NCBI GenBank assembly: GCA_031551265.1
Contig: JAVBNU010000048.1
Span: 1 to 10,996 of the forward strand
Length of the DNA: 10,996 bases
Direction of reading: 5' to 3'
Origin: JAVBNU01 sp031551265
GTDB taxonomy: Bacteria; Cyanobacteriota; Vampirovibrionia; Gastranaerophilales; Gastranaerophilaceae
Shown here: positions 1 to 6,850 of the stretch, in pieces
Position numbering within the stretch: the stretch's first letter is position 1
How the letters are laid out: every line of letters starts with the position of its first letter
The notes under the pieces: model-generated
What the model was told of the DNA's origin: nothing
Databases searched by the model: none
What the model saw: only the letters and a program-made list of their open reading frames with translations
Program-made: the position numbers and the translations under genes

Positions 1-246
1 GACATCTTTGATAATTTTATTTTTCAGCTTATCAGGCTCCTCAGTCGGGTCTTTAACCGCAGTTTTTTCAATTTCAGAATGCAGCACAGTATTATCAGTT
101 TCTAATTCAATCGGCTCTAGTGTCTTTTCTTTTTGGGGCTTAGATTTTAAAGACGAAACATTCCAGGCTATTTTTTCTGTTTCAGCAGCACAGCAGAGAG
201 TTGTTGTAAAAAATATGAAAACCATCAATTTTATTAATAATTTCAA
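1..246 (-). CDS. Secreted protein of unknown function, 5' part only (runs off the window)
   Basis: The minus strand is open from a TTG at 246-244 to base 1, giving 82 residues with no stop, so the gene continues outside the window. Residues 1-21 look like a type I signal peptide: Lys at 2 and 6, a hydrophobic stretch LMVFIFFTTTL, then CCAA before ETEK, with likely cleavage near residue 21. The rest is a hydrophilic, Glu/Lys/Pro-rich linker without a recognisable fold. The start is TTG because AGAGGA (258-253) lies 6 bases upstream and an in-frame TAG directly precedes it. An in-frame ATG at 225-223 is possible but lies 27 bases from that SD and would shorten the signal peptide. The gene has its own extended -10 promoter (283-291) and lies downstream of mtaB on the same strand. 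No family is recognised. The product is probably exported to periplasm or envelope (inference). Confidence 0.7.
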   Translation of the reverse strand, partial: MKLLIKLMVFIFFTTTLCCAAETEKIAWNVSSLKSKPQKEKTLEPIELETDNTVLHSEIEKTAVKDPTEEPDKLKNKIIKDV

Positions 247-282
247 CTAATTTCCTCTCAACTTAAAATTGTTATTCTACAA

Positions 283-291
283 ATTATATCA
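283..291 (-). promoter_or_regulatory. Extended -10 promoter for the secreted protein gene at 1-246
   Basis: The minus strand reads TGATATAAT from 291 to 283, a full extended -10 (TGnTATAAT). A weak -35-like TTAACT lies at 310-305 with a 16-base spacer. The predicted transcript start near 276 gives a leader of about 30 bases that contains the AGAGGA SD. It lies downstream of the mtaB stop, so this gene need not depend on mtaB transcription. Confidence 0.55.
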
Positions 292-340
292 GAATATCAA
301 AAATAGTTAATAACATTTTATATGATTTTTATAAAAAGTT

Positions 341-1618
341 CTAAGAGAGCAATTCAGCGTATATTTTGCCGTCATCAATTCCGATAATTTTAACATTACA
401 AATCTTATTTCTGATATCACCACCGCTGGTAATTAATACATCAATATAATTGCGCGTAATTCCTTTAAAATACTCGCTATTTTTATTTTTTTGTACTTGA
501 ACTTCATGTATTGTATTCAAATTATCTTCTAAAAATTTGTGATACTTTTCGTTGGAAAGTTTTTTTATGTTGCCTGCACGTGTTTTTTTTGTATTTTCAT
601 CAATTTGATTTTCCATAGTAGCTGCCGGGGTTCCGCTGCGCTTCGAATAAGGGAAAACATGGATTTGCGACAAATTAGCCATTTTTAAATTATTATAAGT
701 GGTATCAAAGTCTTCCTCTGATTCTTCGGGAAAACCAACAATAATATCACATCCTAAAAATGGTTTATCAAAAGTTTTATTCAATTTTTCAATAATTTCA
801 AGAACACTTTCACTATTATAATGCCTGTTCATAGCTTTGAGCGTTTTATCACAAAGTGATTGAATAGAAATATGAAAATGAGGACAAAATTTATTTGAAT
901 TAGATAAAAATCCAATAAGCTCATCAGTAATTTCAGGCGGCTCAAGCGAACCAAGCCGATACCTGTGAATATCAGTTTTTTCAATTTCTTTCAGCAAATC
1001 AATCAGGGTTTTTCCATCTTTAAACTCAAGCCCCCACTGTCCTATGTGAATTCCGGTCAATATTATTTCGTTTATGCCTGCGACAGTAAAGATTTTTATT
1101 TGCTCAATAATATTTTCAACAGAATTACTGCGCGAATTACCTCTGGCAAAAGGAATGGTGCAGTATGCACAACGATTATTACATCCGTCCTGAATTTTTA
1201 AATTTGCACGAGTACGAGAATTCGAACGTATAAATTTGTGATTAAATTCTTTAACTTCAAAAATATTTTGCACAGATGCAGTGTTTTTCCGCAAATATTC
1301 AGCGATAGAGAGTTTTTCATTGTTACCCACAATAATATCGATTGCAGAATCATTTTGCAGACGCTCATGCTCCAGCTGCGCTACACAACCAGTCAGCACA
1401 GTCGTTATTTTGGGGGATTTATTTTTTATGTTTCTAAGATAATATAAAGACTCATTCGCAGAGACCTCGGTGACAGCGCATGAGTTCAAAATATAATAAT
1501 CAGCTTCATCAAAATTGTACACCTGTACAAACCCGGCGTCAGATAAGTTATTCGCGATAATTTCATTCTCAAGCTGATTAGTTTTACAGCCCATAGTTTT
1601 AATAAAAAATTTATTCAT
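341..1618 (-). CDS. mtaB: tRNA (N6-L-threonylcarbamoyladenosine(37)-C2)-methylthiotransferase MtaB
   Basis: A 425-residue radical SAM methylthiotransferase. The family converts t6A37 to ms2t6A37 in ANN-decoding tRNAs, using two [4Fe-4S] clusters and S-adenosylmethionine in the cytoplasm. The N-terminal UPF0004 domain (about 1-110) carries the auxiliary-cluster cysteines C11 (MGCKTNQ), C47 (LNSCAVTE) and C78 (LTGCVAQ). The radical SAM domain starts near 138, with CxxxCxxC at C146, C150 and C153 (DGCNNRCAYC), followed by FARGNSRS. A TRAM-like RNA-binding region covers about 362-424. The motif TMGCKTNQ and the short inter-domain region favour MtaB over MiaB or RimO. The usual SGCD after the HxSxQ strand reads SLCD here, a small deviation. 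The length is normal. The ATG at 1618-1616 fits the family start although the SD is weak (AAAGAAAC). The gene is divergent from 1727-2623, with about 100 bases between them. Confidence 0.93.
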   Translation of the reverse strand: MNKFFIKTMGCKTNQLENEIIANNLSDAGFVQVYNFDEADYYILNSCAVTEVSANESLYYLRNIKNKSPKITTVLTGCVAQLEHERLQNDSAIDIIVGNNEKLSIAEYLRKNTASVQNIFEVKEFNHKFIRSNSRTRANLKIQDGCNNRCAYCTIPFARGNSRSNSVENIIEQIKIFTVAGINEIILTGIHIGQWGLEFKDGKTLIDLLKEIEKTDIHRYRLGSLEPPEITDELIGFLSNSNKFCPHFHISIQSLCDKTLKAMNRHYNSESVLEIIEKLNKTFDKPFLGCDIIVGFPEESEEDFDTTYNNLKMANLSQIHVFPYSKRSGTPAATMENQIDENTKKTRAGNIKKLSNEKYHKFLEDNLNTIHEVQVQKNKNSEYFKGITRNYIDVLITSGGDIRNKICNVKIIGIDDGKIYAELLS

Positions 1619-1683
1619 GTTAAAGTTTCTTTACATTTCAGCCAAAAACTAGCAAAAAATTTTTTGTTTTGGTTTTAAGCAGG

Positions 1684-1689
1684 TATAAT
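1684..1689 (+). promoter_or_regulatory. -10 box (TATAAT) for the ISFQG-type membrane protein gene
   Basis: A perfect TATAAT lies within GGTATAATAGAA at 1682-1693. The predicted transcript start near 1696 leaves a leader of about 30 bases to the ATG at 1727. The -35 region (about 1661-1666) is T-rich and poor. The same 12 bases occur in the miaB promoter at 10321-10332. Confidence 0.6.
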
Positions 1690-1726
1690 AGAAAATATCA
1701 TGAAAGTGAAAGGGAGTGAAGGCGTA

Positions 1727-2623
1727 ATGTCAACATCAGTAAATCCAATAAGCTTCCAAGGATACAGACCCGAATTAATGGAAGTACACAGAAAAGCAAA
1801 CCAAGAATTTTTATCAAATGCCTCTAACAAAGACCTACGTGAGATGGCTAATGATTCAGCTCGCAGCAAGTACCAGAACAAACTCGCTAACATAAGCACA
1901 GGCGCGGTTGCAGCCGGTGTAGCAGCAGATATGTTCATCAACGGCGCATTGTTAACCGCTGGCACAACAGCTACTAAAGTGGGCGGTGCTGCATCACATG
2001 CCGGAATATGGGCCGGTGTTTTTGCTGTAGGCAGCGTATATGACAAAGCGGCAAGAACTTTAACAGAAAATGTTCCGTTTATGAAAAAAGTTCAAGAAGA
2101 GCATCCTGTAGTAGCAACAATATTGTACATAACAGGCTTAGGCGCGGCTCTTGGCGGTGCGTGGAAAGGTGCAGCCACTATCGGCAACTACCTGAACACA
2201 ACTAAAAACGCAAATGTACGTAATATCATGGACGGCTTAAAAGGCATAACTGCTGATACAGGTAAATTAATTAATAATTCTTGGATTAACAATAAAATGC
2301 TAAAACCTGTTGCAGAATACGCAGGCAAGATAGCAACTCAATTCCCGAAAACAACCGGCGCATTGAAAACAGTAGCTCCATATGCACCATTGTTAGTACT
2401 TCCATTAGCAATTTATCAAGCATATAAAGCGACTAATACAGCACGCAAGGATAATATAGACACATACTACAACTTGAAAGCTGAAAGAAGCATGGCTCGC
2501 GCTGATATAAATGATAATGCCAGCATACAAAGATACACAACTCCTCGTGCATCAGTGAGTGACTCAATCCAAGCACAAAGACAGGCTGCTTACGCCGCAG
2601 CTGCAAGAGGCAGTCTTAATTAA
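1727..2623 (+). CDS. Lineage-specific membrane protein with N-terminal NPISFQGY tag, function unknown
   Basis: A 298-residue protein with no enzymatic family that I recognise. It begins MSTSVNPISFQGY (tag at residues 6-13), a short N-terminal signature I recall from many Gastranaerophilales proteins. A charged helical stretch follows (14-50). Small-residue-rich hydrophobic segments lie near 52-79 and 90-105, a clearer one at 127-146 (VVATILYITGLGAALGG), and another at 216-233 (APLLVLPLAIYQAY). The tail (about 240-298) is polar and Ala/Arg-rich. Membrane association is therefore likely, with three or four spanning or re-entrant segments. The ATG at 1727 is preferred over the in-frame ATG at 1700 because AAAGGGAG (1709-1716) and GAAGG (1718-1722) precede it, the tag then sits at the extreme N-terminus, and the promoter would put 1700 almost at the transcript start. 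It is a single-gene unit closed by the terminator at 2645-2680. Confidence 0.8.
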   Translation: MSTSVNPISFQGYRPELMEVHRKANQEFLSNASNKDLREMANDSARSKYQNKLANISTGAVAAGVAADMFINGALLTAGTTATKVGGAASHAGIWAGVFAVGSVYDKAARTLTENVPFMKKVQEEHPVVATILYITGLGAALGGAWKGAATIGNYLNTTKNANVRNIMDGLKGITADTGKLINNSWINNKMLKPVAEYAGKIATQFPKTTGALKTVAPYAPLLVLPLAIYQAYKATNTARKDNIDTYYNLKAERSMARADINDNASIQRYTTPRASVSDSIQAQRQAAYAAAARGSLN

Positions 2624-2644
2624 AAAATAAAAACTTAATAATAT

Positions 2645-2680
2645 AAAAAGCTGATTTTTAAATTAAAAATCAGCTTTTTT
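2645..2680 (+). terminator. Rho-independent terminator after the ISFQG-type gene
   Basis: The inverted repeat GCTGATTTTT (2650-2659) / AAAAATCAGC (2665-2674) forms a perfect 10-bp stem with a 5-base loop, followed by six T. An A-run precedes the stem, so it may also work weakly on the other strand. Confidence 0.9.
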
Positions 2681-2740
2681 ACTTAGAAAATATACTTGAT
2701 TATCTATTTTGATTTGAGACAATATAGATAAGGAAAATAT

Positions 2741-3376
2741 GTGATAAAAATGTCCAATAATTTAGTTTACTTATTAGATGGAAAAATTTACATTAATTTG
2801 ACCAATTTATGCACAAATAACTGTGTATTCTGTATTCGCAACTTAAAAGATGATGTTGTGGGTGCAAATTTATGGTTAGAAAATGAAAAAATTGATGTCG
2901 ATGATGTCATAGACCAATTAAAGACATTCGACATTAAAGAAAACGATGAAATAGTATTTTGCGGCTACGGTGAACCCCTAATAAAATTCGAAGAGGTAAA
3001 AAAGGTAGCCGATTTTATTAGGAAAAATTATAAAAACGTAAAAATACGTGTAAACACCAATGGTATGGCAATTATGATTCACAAACGTGACATCGTGCCT
3101 GAGCTTGCACAATATATTGACGCAGTTTCAGTCAGCTTAAACGCAGAGACCGAGGAGCTTTACAATGAATTATCATGCCCCAAACAAGACTACAAAGGCG
3201 CTTACAGCCGCGTAAAGGAATTTATATGGTACTGCGCAAAAGCCGGAATAGACACGACAGCAACAGTTGTCTCCGGGTTTAAAGATTACAATGTAGATGT
3301 AGAAAAATGCAGACAAATCGCCGAAAATTTAGGCGCTAAATTTCGTATCCGTGAATGGCTTGACAGCGGATACTAA
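2741..3376 (+). CDS. Radical SAM protein, TatD-associated type
   Basis: A 211-residue minimal radical SAM protein. The CxxxCxxC motif for the [4Fe-4S] cluster is at C24, C28 and C31 (NLCTNNCVFC). The SAM-binding strand FCGYGEPL lies near residues 73-80, with later (beta/alpha) elements such as RVNTNGM and VSVSLNAET. The opening, a short strand YLLDGKIYINLTN running into the Cys motif, and the length near 200 match the family I know as 'radical SAM protein, TatD-associated' (TIGR04038-like), whose substrate is unknown. No C-terminal SPASM or auxiliary-cluster region is present. The start is GTG at 2741: AAGGA (2730-2734) lies 6 bases upstream, whereas the in-frame ATG at 2750 would be 15 bases away. 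No tatD gene is seen in this window. The gene lies 56 bases before the acetate-CoA ligase in the same direction with no terminator between, so co-transcription is possible. Confidence 0.82.
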   Translation: MIKMSNNLVYLLDGKIYINLTNLCTNNCVFCIRNLKDDVVGANLWLENEKIDVDDVIDQLKTFDIKENDEIVFCGYGEPLIKFEEVKKVADFIRKNYKNVKIRVNTNGMAIMIHKRDIVPELAQYIDAVSVSLNAETEELYNELSCPKQDYKGAYSRVKEFIWYCAKAGIDTTATVVSGFKDYNVDVEKCRQIAENLGAKFRIREWLDSGY

Positions 3377-3432
3377 ATTTCTTAAAAAATTAACGGAAAA
3401 AACCGTAACTAGAATAATAGAAAGGGAACAAA

Positions 3433-5598
3433 ATGTTAAAAGAACAATTGGACAAAATCATGCGACCAAAATCGATTGCAATCATCGGGGCATCGTCCAA
3501 GCCCAAAACGCTCGGCTCTGAAATAATGAAACGATTGATAGAATACAAATTTACAGGTAATTTATACCCTGTAAACATTTCAGCTGATACGATTGAAGGA
3601 TTGAAAGCTTATAAATCAGTGCTAGACATTGAAGGCGATGTAGATTTTGCAGTTATTATAATTCCACAGAAATTTGTACTTGATACAATCGACCAATGTA
3701 ACCAAAAAGGTATCAAAGGCGTTTGTATCATATCTGCAGGTTTCAAAGAAACAGGCGCCGAAGGCGCTGCAGCTGAAAAAGAATTATTAGAAAGACTACA
3801 GGGATATGGCATGAGATGCGTAGGCCCTAACTGTTTGGGCGTCCTGAACACTCACCCTGATATTTCAATGGATGCTACATTTGCCGAATCATTGCCAGAA
3901 AGAGGTCATATCGGTTTCGTATCACAATCAGGCGCATTAGGCGGCGGTATTTTAAATATTTTAAAAGACTTGAACCTTGGTTTCGCACAATTCGTATCAA
4001 TCGGCAATCAGGCCGACATCAACGCCGAAACAATGATGGAATATTGGGAAGATGATGCAGACGTAGAACAAATCCTTTTATATATGGAATCAATCCACAA
4101 TCCTGCGAATTTCAGAAGACTGGCAAGCAGAATAACTCGTAAAAAACCTGTAATCGCCTTAAAAGCAGGTCGTTCAGCAGCAGGCGCAAGCGCAGCAAGT
4201 TCTCATACAGGCTCGTTGGCCGGTGCTGATAAAGCTGCAAATGCTCTTTTAGCACAATCCGGCGTTATCAGAGAATACTCGCTTGAACAATTATTCTCAA
4301 CAGCAAAAGTTTTTGCTAACTGCCCGATTCCAAAAGGTAACCGAATCGCAATTATCACAAATTCAGGCGGTCCCGGCATTATGGCGACTGACGCAATTTG
4401 CGAATACGGTCTTGAAATGGCTCAAATTACAGACGCTACAAAAGATAAGCTGCGCAGCTTCTTGCCTTCAGCAGCAAGTGTAAAAAACCCTATCGACATG
4501 ATTGCATCAGCGCCACTTGACCACTATACTCAAACACTTGAGACAGTTATTGCTGACGAAAACGTTGATATGATTATGGTAATCTACTTACCGTTCTTAG
4601 GCTTGAAAGACATTGACGTTGCGAAAGCAGTTATGGAAATCAAAGCAAAAAACCCACAAAAGCCTGTTATCGGCGTGTTTATGACAACAAGCGATTTCTT
4701 TACGCAAATTTCTAATATGGAAGTCAATATTCCGTTCTTTATGTACGCAGAAGACGCGGCAGAAGGAATGTTGAGACTTGATCAGCAAAGACAATGGATT
4801 AGCAAAGAAGAAGGTAAAATCCCTTGCTATGACGTAGACAGAGCTAAAACAGAAAAAATAATCAAACAAGCACTATCGGAAGGCCGCGACCAACTGACAA
4901 CACTTGAAAGTATCGACGTTTTAGAAGCTTACGGCATTCGTGCTTCGAAATATGGCTTAGCAACTGATATAGACCAGGCTGCAAACCTCGCAAACTCAAT
5001 TGGCTACCCTGTTGTAATGAAAATGACATCAAAAACTACATCACACAAAACAGATGTAGGCGGCGTAATCGTCAATATTCAATCTGAAGACCAGCTTAGA
5101 GACGAATATAATGGCCTAATCGACAGACTTCGTGACAAAGGCCTTTTAGAAGGCTTGGAAGGCGTAATCGTTCAAGAAATGGTTAAGAGCAACCGCGAAA
5201 TGGTTTGTGGTATCGCAACTGACCCTCAATACGGGCCTATGATGATGTTCGGCTTAGGCGGTGTGTTCATCGAGACTATCAAAGACGTAACATTCAGACT
5301 GGCGCCGTTAACCGACGTTGACGCAAGTGAAATGATACGTTCCGTAAAAGCTTATGAGCTTTTAAAAGGCGCTCGCGGTACAACACCGGCACAAATCGGC
5401 CAAATCGAAGAAACTCTGCTTCGCTTATCTCAATTGGTCAATGACTTCAAATTTATTGAAGAATTAGACATCAATCCACTATTAATCAGTGCTTCAACAG
5501 GTGAAGGTATAGCTGTTGACGGTCGTATCAGAGTTAATATGGAAAAAGCAAAAGAACAAATCGGCTGCACCTGCTCAGGTTGTTGCTGTGGACAATAA
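3433..5598 (+). CDS. Acetate-CoA ligase (ADP-forming), fused alpha-beta chain
   Basis: A 721-residue cytoplasmic enzyme of the NDP-forming acyl-CoA synthetase superfamily. The expected reaction is acetyl-CoA + ADP + Pi to acetate + ATP + CoA, the last step of fermentation with substrate-level phosphorylation. Domains in order: CoA-binding Rossmann fold (about 8-130, GASSKPKTLG near 19-28); succinyl-CoA-ligase-like domain (about 155-290) with the phospho-histidine H258 in SSHTGSLAGAD; a linker ligase domain (about 300-450, TNSGGPGIM); and an ATP-grasp beta domain (about 480-705) with H538 in TTSHKTDVGGV, matching the second histidine known in archaeal ACD. There is no GNAT domain, so it is not the Pat acetyltransferase relative. 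The C-terminus is odd: GCTCSGCCCGQ puts five Cys in the last ten residues. The start is set by AAAGGGAA (3421-3428). Exact acyl specificity cannot be read from sequence. Confidence 0.9.
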   Translation: MLKEQLDKIMRPKSIAIIGASSKPKTLGSEIMKRLIEYKFTGNLYPVNISADTIEGLKAYKSVLDIEGDVDFAVIIIPQKFVLDTIDQCNQKGIKGVCIISAGFKETGAEGAAAEKELLERLQGYGMRCVGPNCLGVLNTHPDISMDATFAESLPERGHIGFVSQSGALGGGILNILKDLNLGFAQFVSIGNQADINAETMMEYWEDDADVEQILLYMESIHNPANFRRLASRITRKKPVIALKAGRSAAGASAASSHTGSLAGADKAANALLAQSGVIREYSLEQLFSTAKVFANCPIPKGNRIAIITNSGGPGIMATDAICEYGLEMAQITDATKDKLRSFLPSAASVKNPIDMIASAPLDHYTQTLETVIADENVDMIMVIYLPFLGLKDIDVAKAVMEIKAKNPQKPVIGVFMTTSDFFTQISNMEVNIPFFMYAEDAAEGMLRLDQQRQWISKEEGKIPCYDVDRAKTEKIIKQALSEGRDQLTTLESIDVLEAYGIRASKYGLATDIDQAANLANSIGYPVVMKMTSKTTSHKTDVGGVIVNIQSEDQLRDEYNGLIDRLRDKGLLEGLEGVIVQEMVKSNREMVCGIATDPQYGPMMMFGLGGVFIETIKDVTFRLAPLTDVDASEMIRSVKAYELLKGARGTTPAQIGQIEETLLRLSQLVNDFKFIEELDINPLLISASTGEGIAVDGRIRVNMEKAKEQIGCTCSGCCCGQ

Positions 5599-5615
5599 TT
5601 AAAACTAATTAATAC

Positions 5616-5648
5616 AAAAAGACCGGGTTTCAAGCCCGGTTCTTTTTA
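5616..5648. terminator. Bidirectional terminator between the acetate-CoA ligase and sigma factor genes
   Basis: The stem ACCGGG (5622-5627) / CCCGGT (5635-5640) is GC-rich, with T-rich sequence after it on the plus strand (TTCTTTTTATT) and an A-run before it that becomes a T-run on the minus strand. It lies between convergent genes and can end both, although for the sigma gene it is about 190 bases past the stop. Confidence 0.85.
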
Positions 5649-5793
5649 TTTGTAAAGATATTTTAACTACCTCAAACACAAGTATATATATAATCTTGAA
5701 AAAATAAGAAAAAAATATATAAAAAATAGGCAATTTTTAATTACAAAATGTTTTTAAATAGATATACAAACCTACAGGAAGGGATTTTTTTTC

Positions 5794-5828
5794 AAAGTAA
5801 AAGCACTAAAACTTTTACTTTATTTTTG
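5794..5828 (+). terminator. Inverted repeat with T-rich tail, possible plus-strand terminator
   Basis: AAAGTAAAAG (5794-5803) and CTTTTACTTT (5812-5821) form a perfect 10-bp, AT-rich stem with an 8-base loop, followed by ATTTTTG on the plus strand. On the minus strand, directly after the sigma gene stop, the stem is followed by G and A-rich sequence, so it is not a classic terminator for that gene. It could stop readthrough into the sigma gene or end an unannotated plus-strand RNA. The rest of 5650-5793 is very AT-rich and holds no credible ORF. Confidence 0.4.
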
Positions 5829-5835
5829 TGTACAG

Positions 5836-6480
5836 TTATTTTTCCAGATTTCTATTTTCCAATTCAACTTTAAGTTTTGCAAGGCCTGACTGGATTATAC
5901 GCGTAATACGTGATGCTGAAATACCAAATTCAGCAGTGAGTTCAGACAACTTCATCTCTTTGAAAAATTTAGCTTCTATTAACTCTTTTTCCCTAGCTGG
6001 TAAGATAGTTATGGCTTCGCGTAAAGTCTTTTTTAGTTCAATAAACTCAGCATACTCATCAGGAGTATGATTAGAGTCTTTAATTTGTGGAGCTAACTCA
6101 TCATTAATAAGCTCATCAATAGACATAATAGTGCTATAGAGTGATTCTTTCAAATTTTCAGGCGCCAATTCATTTCCGTCATGAGATGTTGTTTTTTTAG
6201 CAGTCTGCTTTGTCGAGTACCACTTATAGCGTCTGCGCACCTCATTACGGATAGCCCACTTAATCGCGGTGGCTAAATATGAAGAGTTATAGTATTTAAA
6301 CTCAGGGAGTCGAGAAAGAGAATGAATAGTTTGTGATCCGATGTTTACAACTTCCAAAAAATCAATAACGTGAGTTGTTGCCAGCTTTTTAAATTCAACC
6401 TTTGCTACAGTTTCAATTAAATCCGAATAATCGCTAAGTTTAAAGTCCAATTCCTTTTTTCTTGCTTGCTTAAGATTCAT
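5836..6480 (-). CDS. Short RNA polymerase sigma-70 family factor (FliA/SigB-like group)
   Basis: A 214-residue alternative sigma factor candidate that would bind core RNA polymerase and direct it to a subset of promoters. A region-2-like part spans about 25-90: VIDFLEVVNIGSQTI resembles region 2.1-2.2, and IKWAIRNEVRRRYKWY (about 73-88) resembles the region 2.3-2.4 helix (IRGAIRNELRR in FliA-type factors). Region 4 spans about 150-205, with LPAREKELIEAKFF and the helix-turn-helix MKLSELTAEFGISASRIT, close to the -35-binding HTH of FliA/SigB-type factors. The stretch between (about 90-148) is polar and does not look like region 3, and no region 1 is present. The layout is therefore ECF-like while the motifs are group-3-like. 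The regulon is unknown. The ATG at 6480-6478 has only a weak SD (AGAAAG). A promoter lies at 6509-6514. No anti-sigma gene is adjacent. Confidence 0.8.
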   Translation of the reverse strand: MNLKQARKKELDFKLSDYSDLIETVAKVEFKKLATTHVIDFLEVVNIGSQTIHSLSRLPEFKYYNSSYLATAIKWAIRNEVRRRYKWYSTKQTAKKTTSHDGNELAPENLKESLYSTIMSIDELINDELAPQIKDSNHTPDEYAEFIELKKTLREAITILPAREKELIEAKFFKEMKLSELTAEFGISASRITRIIQSGLAKLKVELENRNLEK

Positions 6481-6508
6481 ACTTTCTACTTTTCAAACAG
6501 GATACCTC

Positions 6509-6514
6509 ATTATA
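6509..6514 (-). promoter_or_regulatory. -10 box (TATAAT) for the sigma factor gene
   Basis: The minus strand reads TATAAT from 6514 to 6509. A TTGATT at 6540-6535 is the nearest -35-like hexamer but has a 20-base spacer, so the -35 is poor. The predicted start near 6502 gives a leader of about 20 bases. It lies downstream of the ferredoxin terminator, so the sigma gene is a separate unit. Confidence 0.5.
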
Positions 6515-6583
6515 ATATGGAAAAGATATACAATAATCAAGTTCTTGAAAATGTTATGTTTCTAATTTGATACAAATGAAAAC

Positions 6584-6616
6584 AAAAAAAGACCGACTAA
6601 TAATCGGTCTTTTTTG
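6584..6616. terminator. Terminator after the ferredoxin gene (symmetrical)
   Basis: A perfect 12-bp stem, AAAAAAGACCGA (6585-6596) / TCGGTCTTTTTT (6604-6615), with a 7-base loop. It lies 15 bases beyond the ferredoxin stop on the minus strand, where the stem ends in a T-run. The symmetry would let it act in both directions, but the minus-strand ferredoxin is the obvious client. Confidence 0.9.
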
Positions 6617-6630
6617 CATTAACTTTATTA

Positions 6631-6807
6631 TTAATCAATAACGATTACGTTAACAGGGCAACCATCAGCTGCTTCTTTAACACAATCTTCATTGCCGGCA
6701 ATGTTAGCTTCATTAACAACAGCTACATCATCAATACTGAAAACAGCATCACAAGTTTGCTCGCAAAAGCCGCATGCTATACAACCATCTTCAATCTTTA
6801 CTTTCAT
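6631..6807 (-). CDS. Monocluster [4Fe-4S] ferredoxin
   Basis: A 58-residue soluble electron carrier. Cysteines C9, C12 and C15 (GCIACGFC) plus C50 (GCPVNV) match the four ligands of a single [4Fe-4S] cluster. C19 and C42 sit where Thermotoga maritima ferredoxin has its disulfide, and the overall pattern (MKVKI start, acidic body, CxxAADxCP) matches that type. There is no second cluster motif. The start is ATG at 6807-6805: AAAGGAG (6820-6814) is 6 bases upstream of it and only 3 from the adjacent ATG at 6810. A longer reading from 6879 would begin upstream of the predicted promoter and add an unlikely hydrophobic leader. Partner enzymes are not in this window. Ferredoxin-dependent fermentation enzymes such as pyruvate:ferredoxin oxidoreductase, feeding acetyl-CoA to the ligase at 3433-5598, would fit (inference). 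Confidence 0.9.
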   Translation of the reverse strand: MKVKIEDGCIACGFCEQTCDAVFSIDDVAVVNEANIAGNEDCVKEAADGCPVNVIVID

Positions 6808-6850
6808 CATCTTCTCCTTTTGGTTTTCGTGATATTTTGTATACAAACTA

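Noticed and set aside
8..250. Plus-strand ORF of 80 residues
   Set aside because: It is the complement of a better-supported minus-strand gene with promoter, SD and signal peptide. The Ser/Phe-rich translation is typical of a shadow frame.
1700..1726. Upstream ATG for the ISFQG-type protein
   Set aside because: It lies only a few bases after the predicted transcript start and has no SD. The ATG at 1727 has one and places the conserved tag at the N-terminus.
1675..2046. Minus-strand ORF of 123 residues opposite the ISFQG-type gene
   Set aside because: Its Ala/Pro-rich sequence simply mirrors the Gly/Ala-rich gene on the other strand. It has no SD and runs across the start and promoter of that gene.
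5727..5738. TAGGCAATTTTT, repeated at 8842-8853
   Set aside because: A 12-base match in AT-rich intergenic DNA is expected by chance in 11 kb, and the flanking sequence is not shared.
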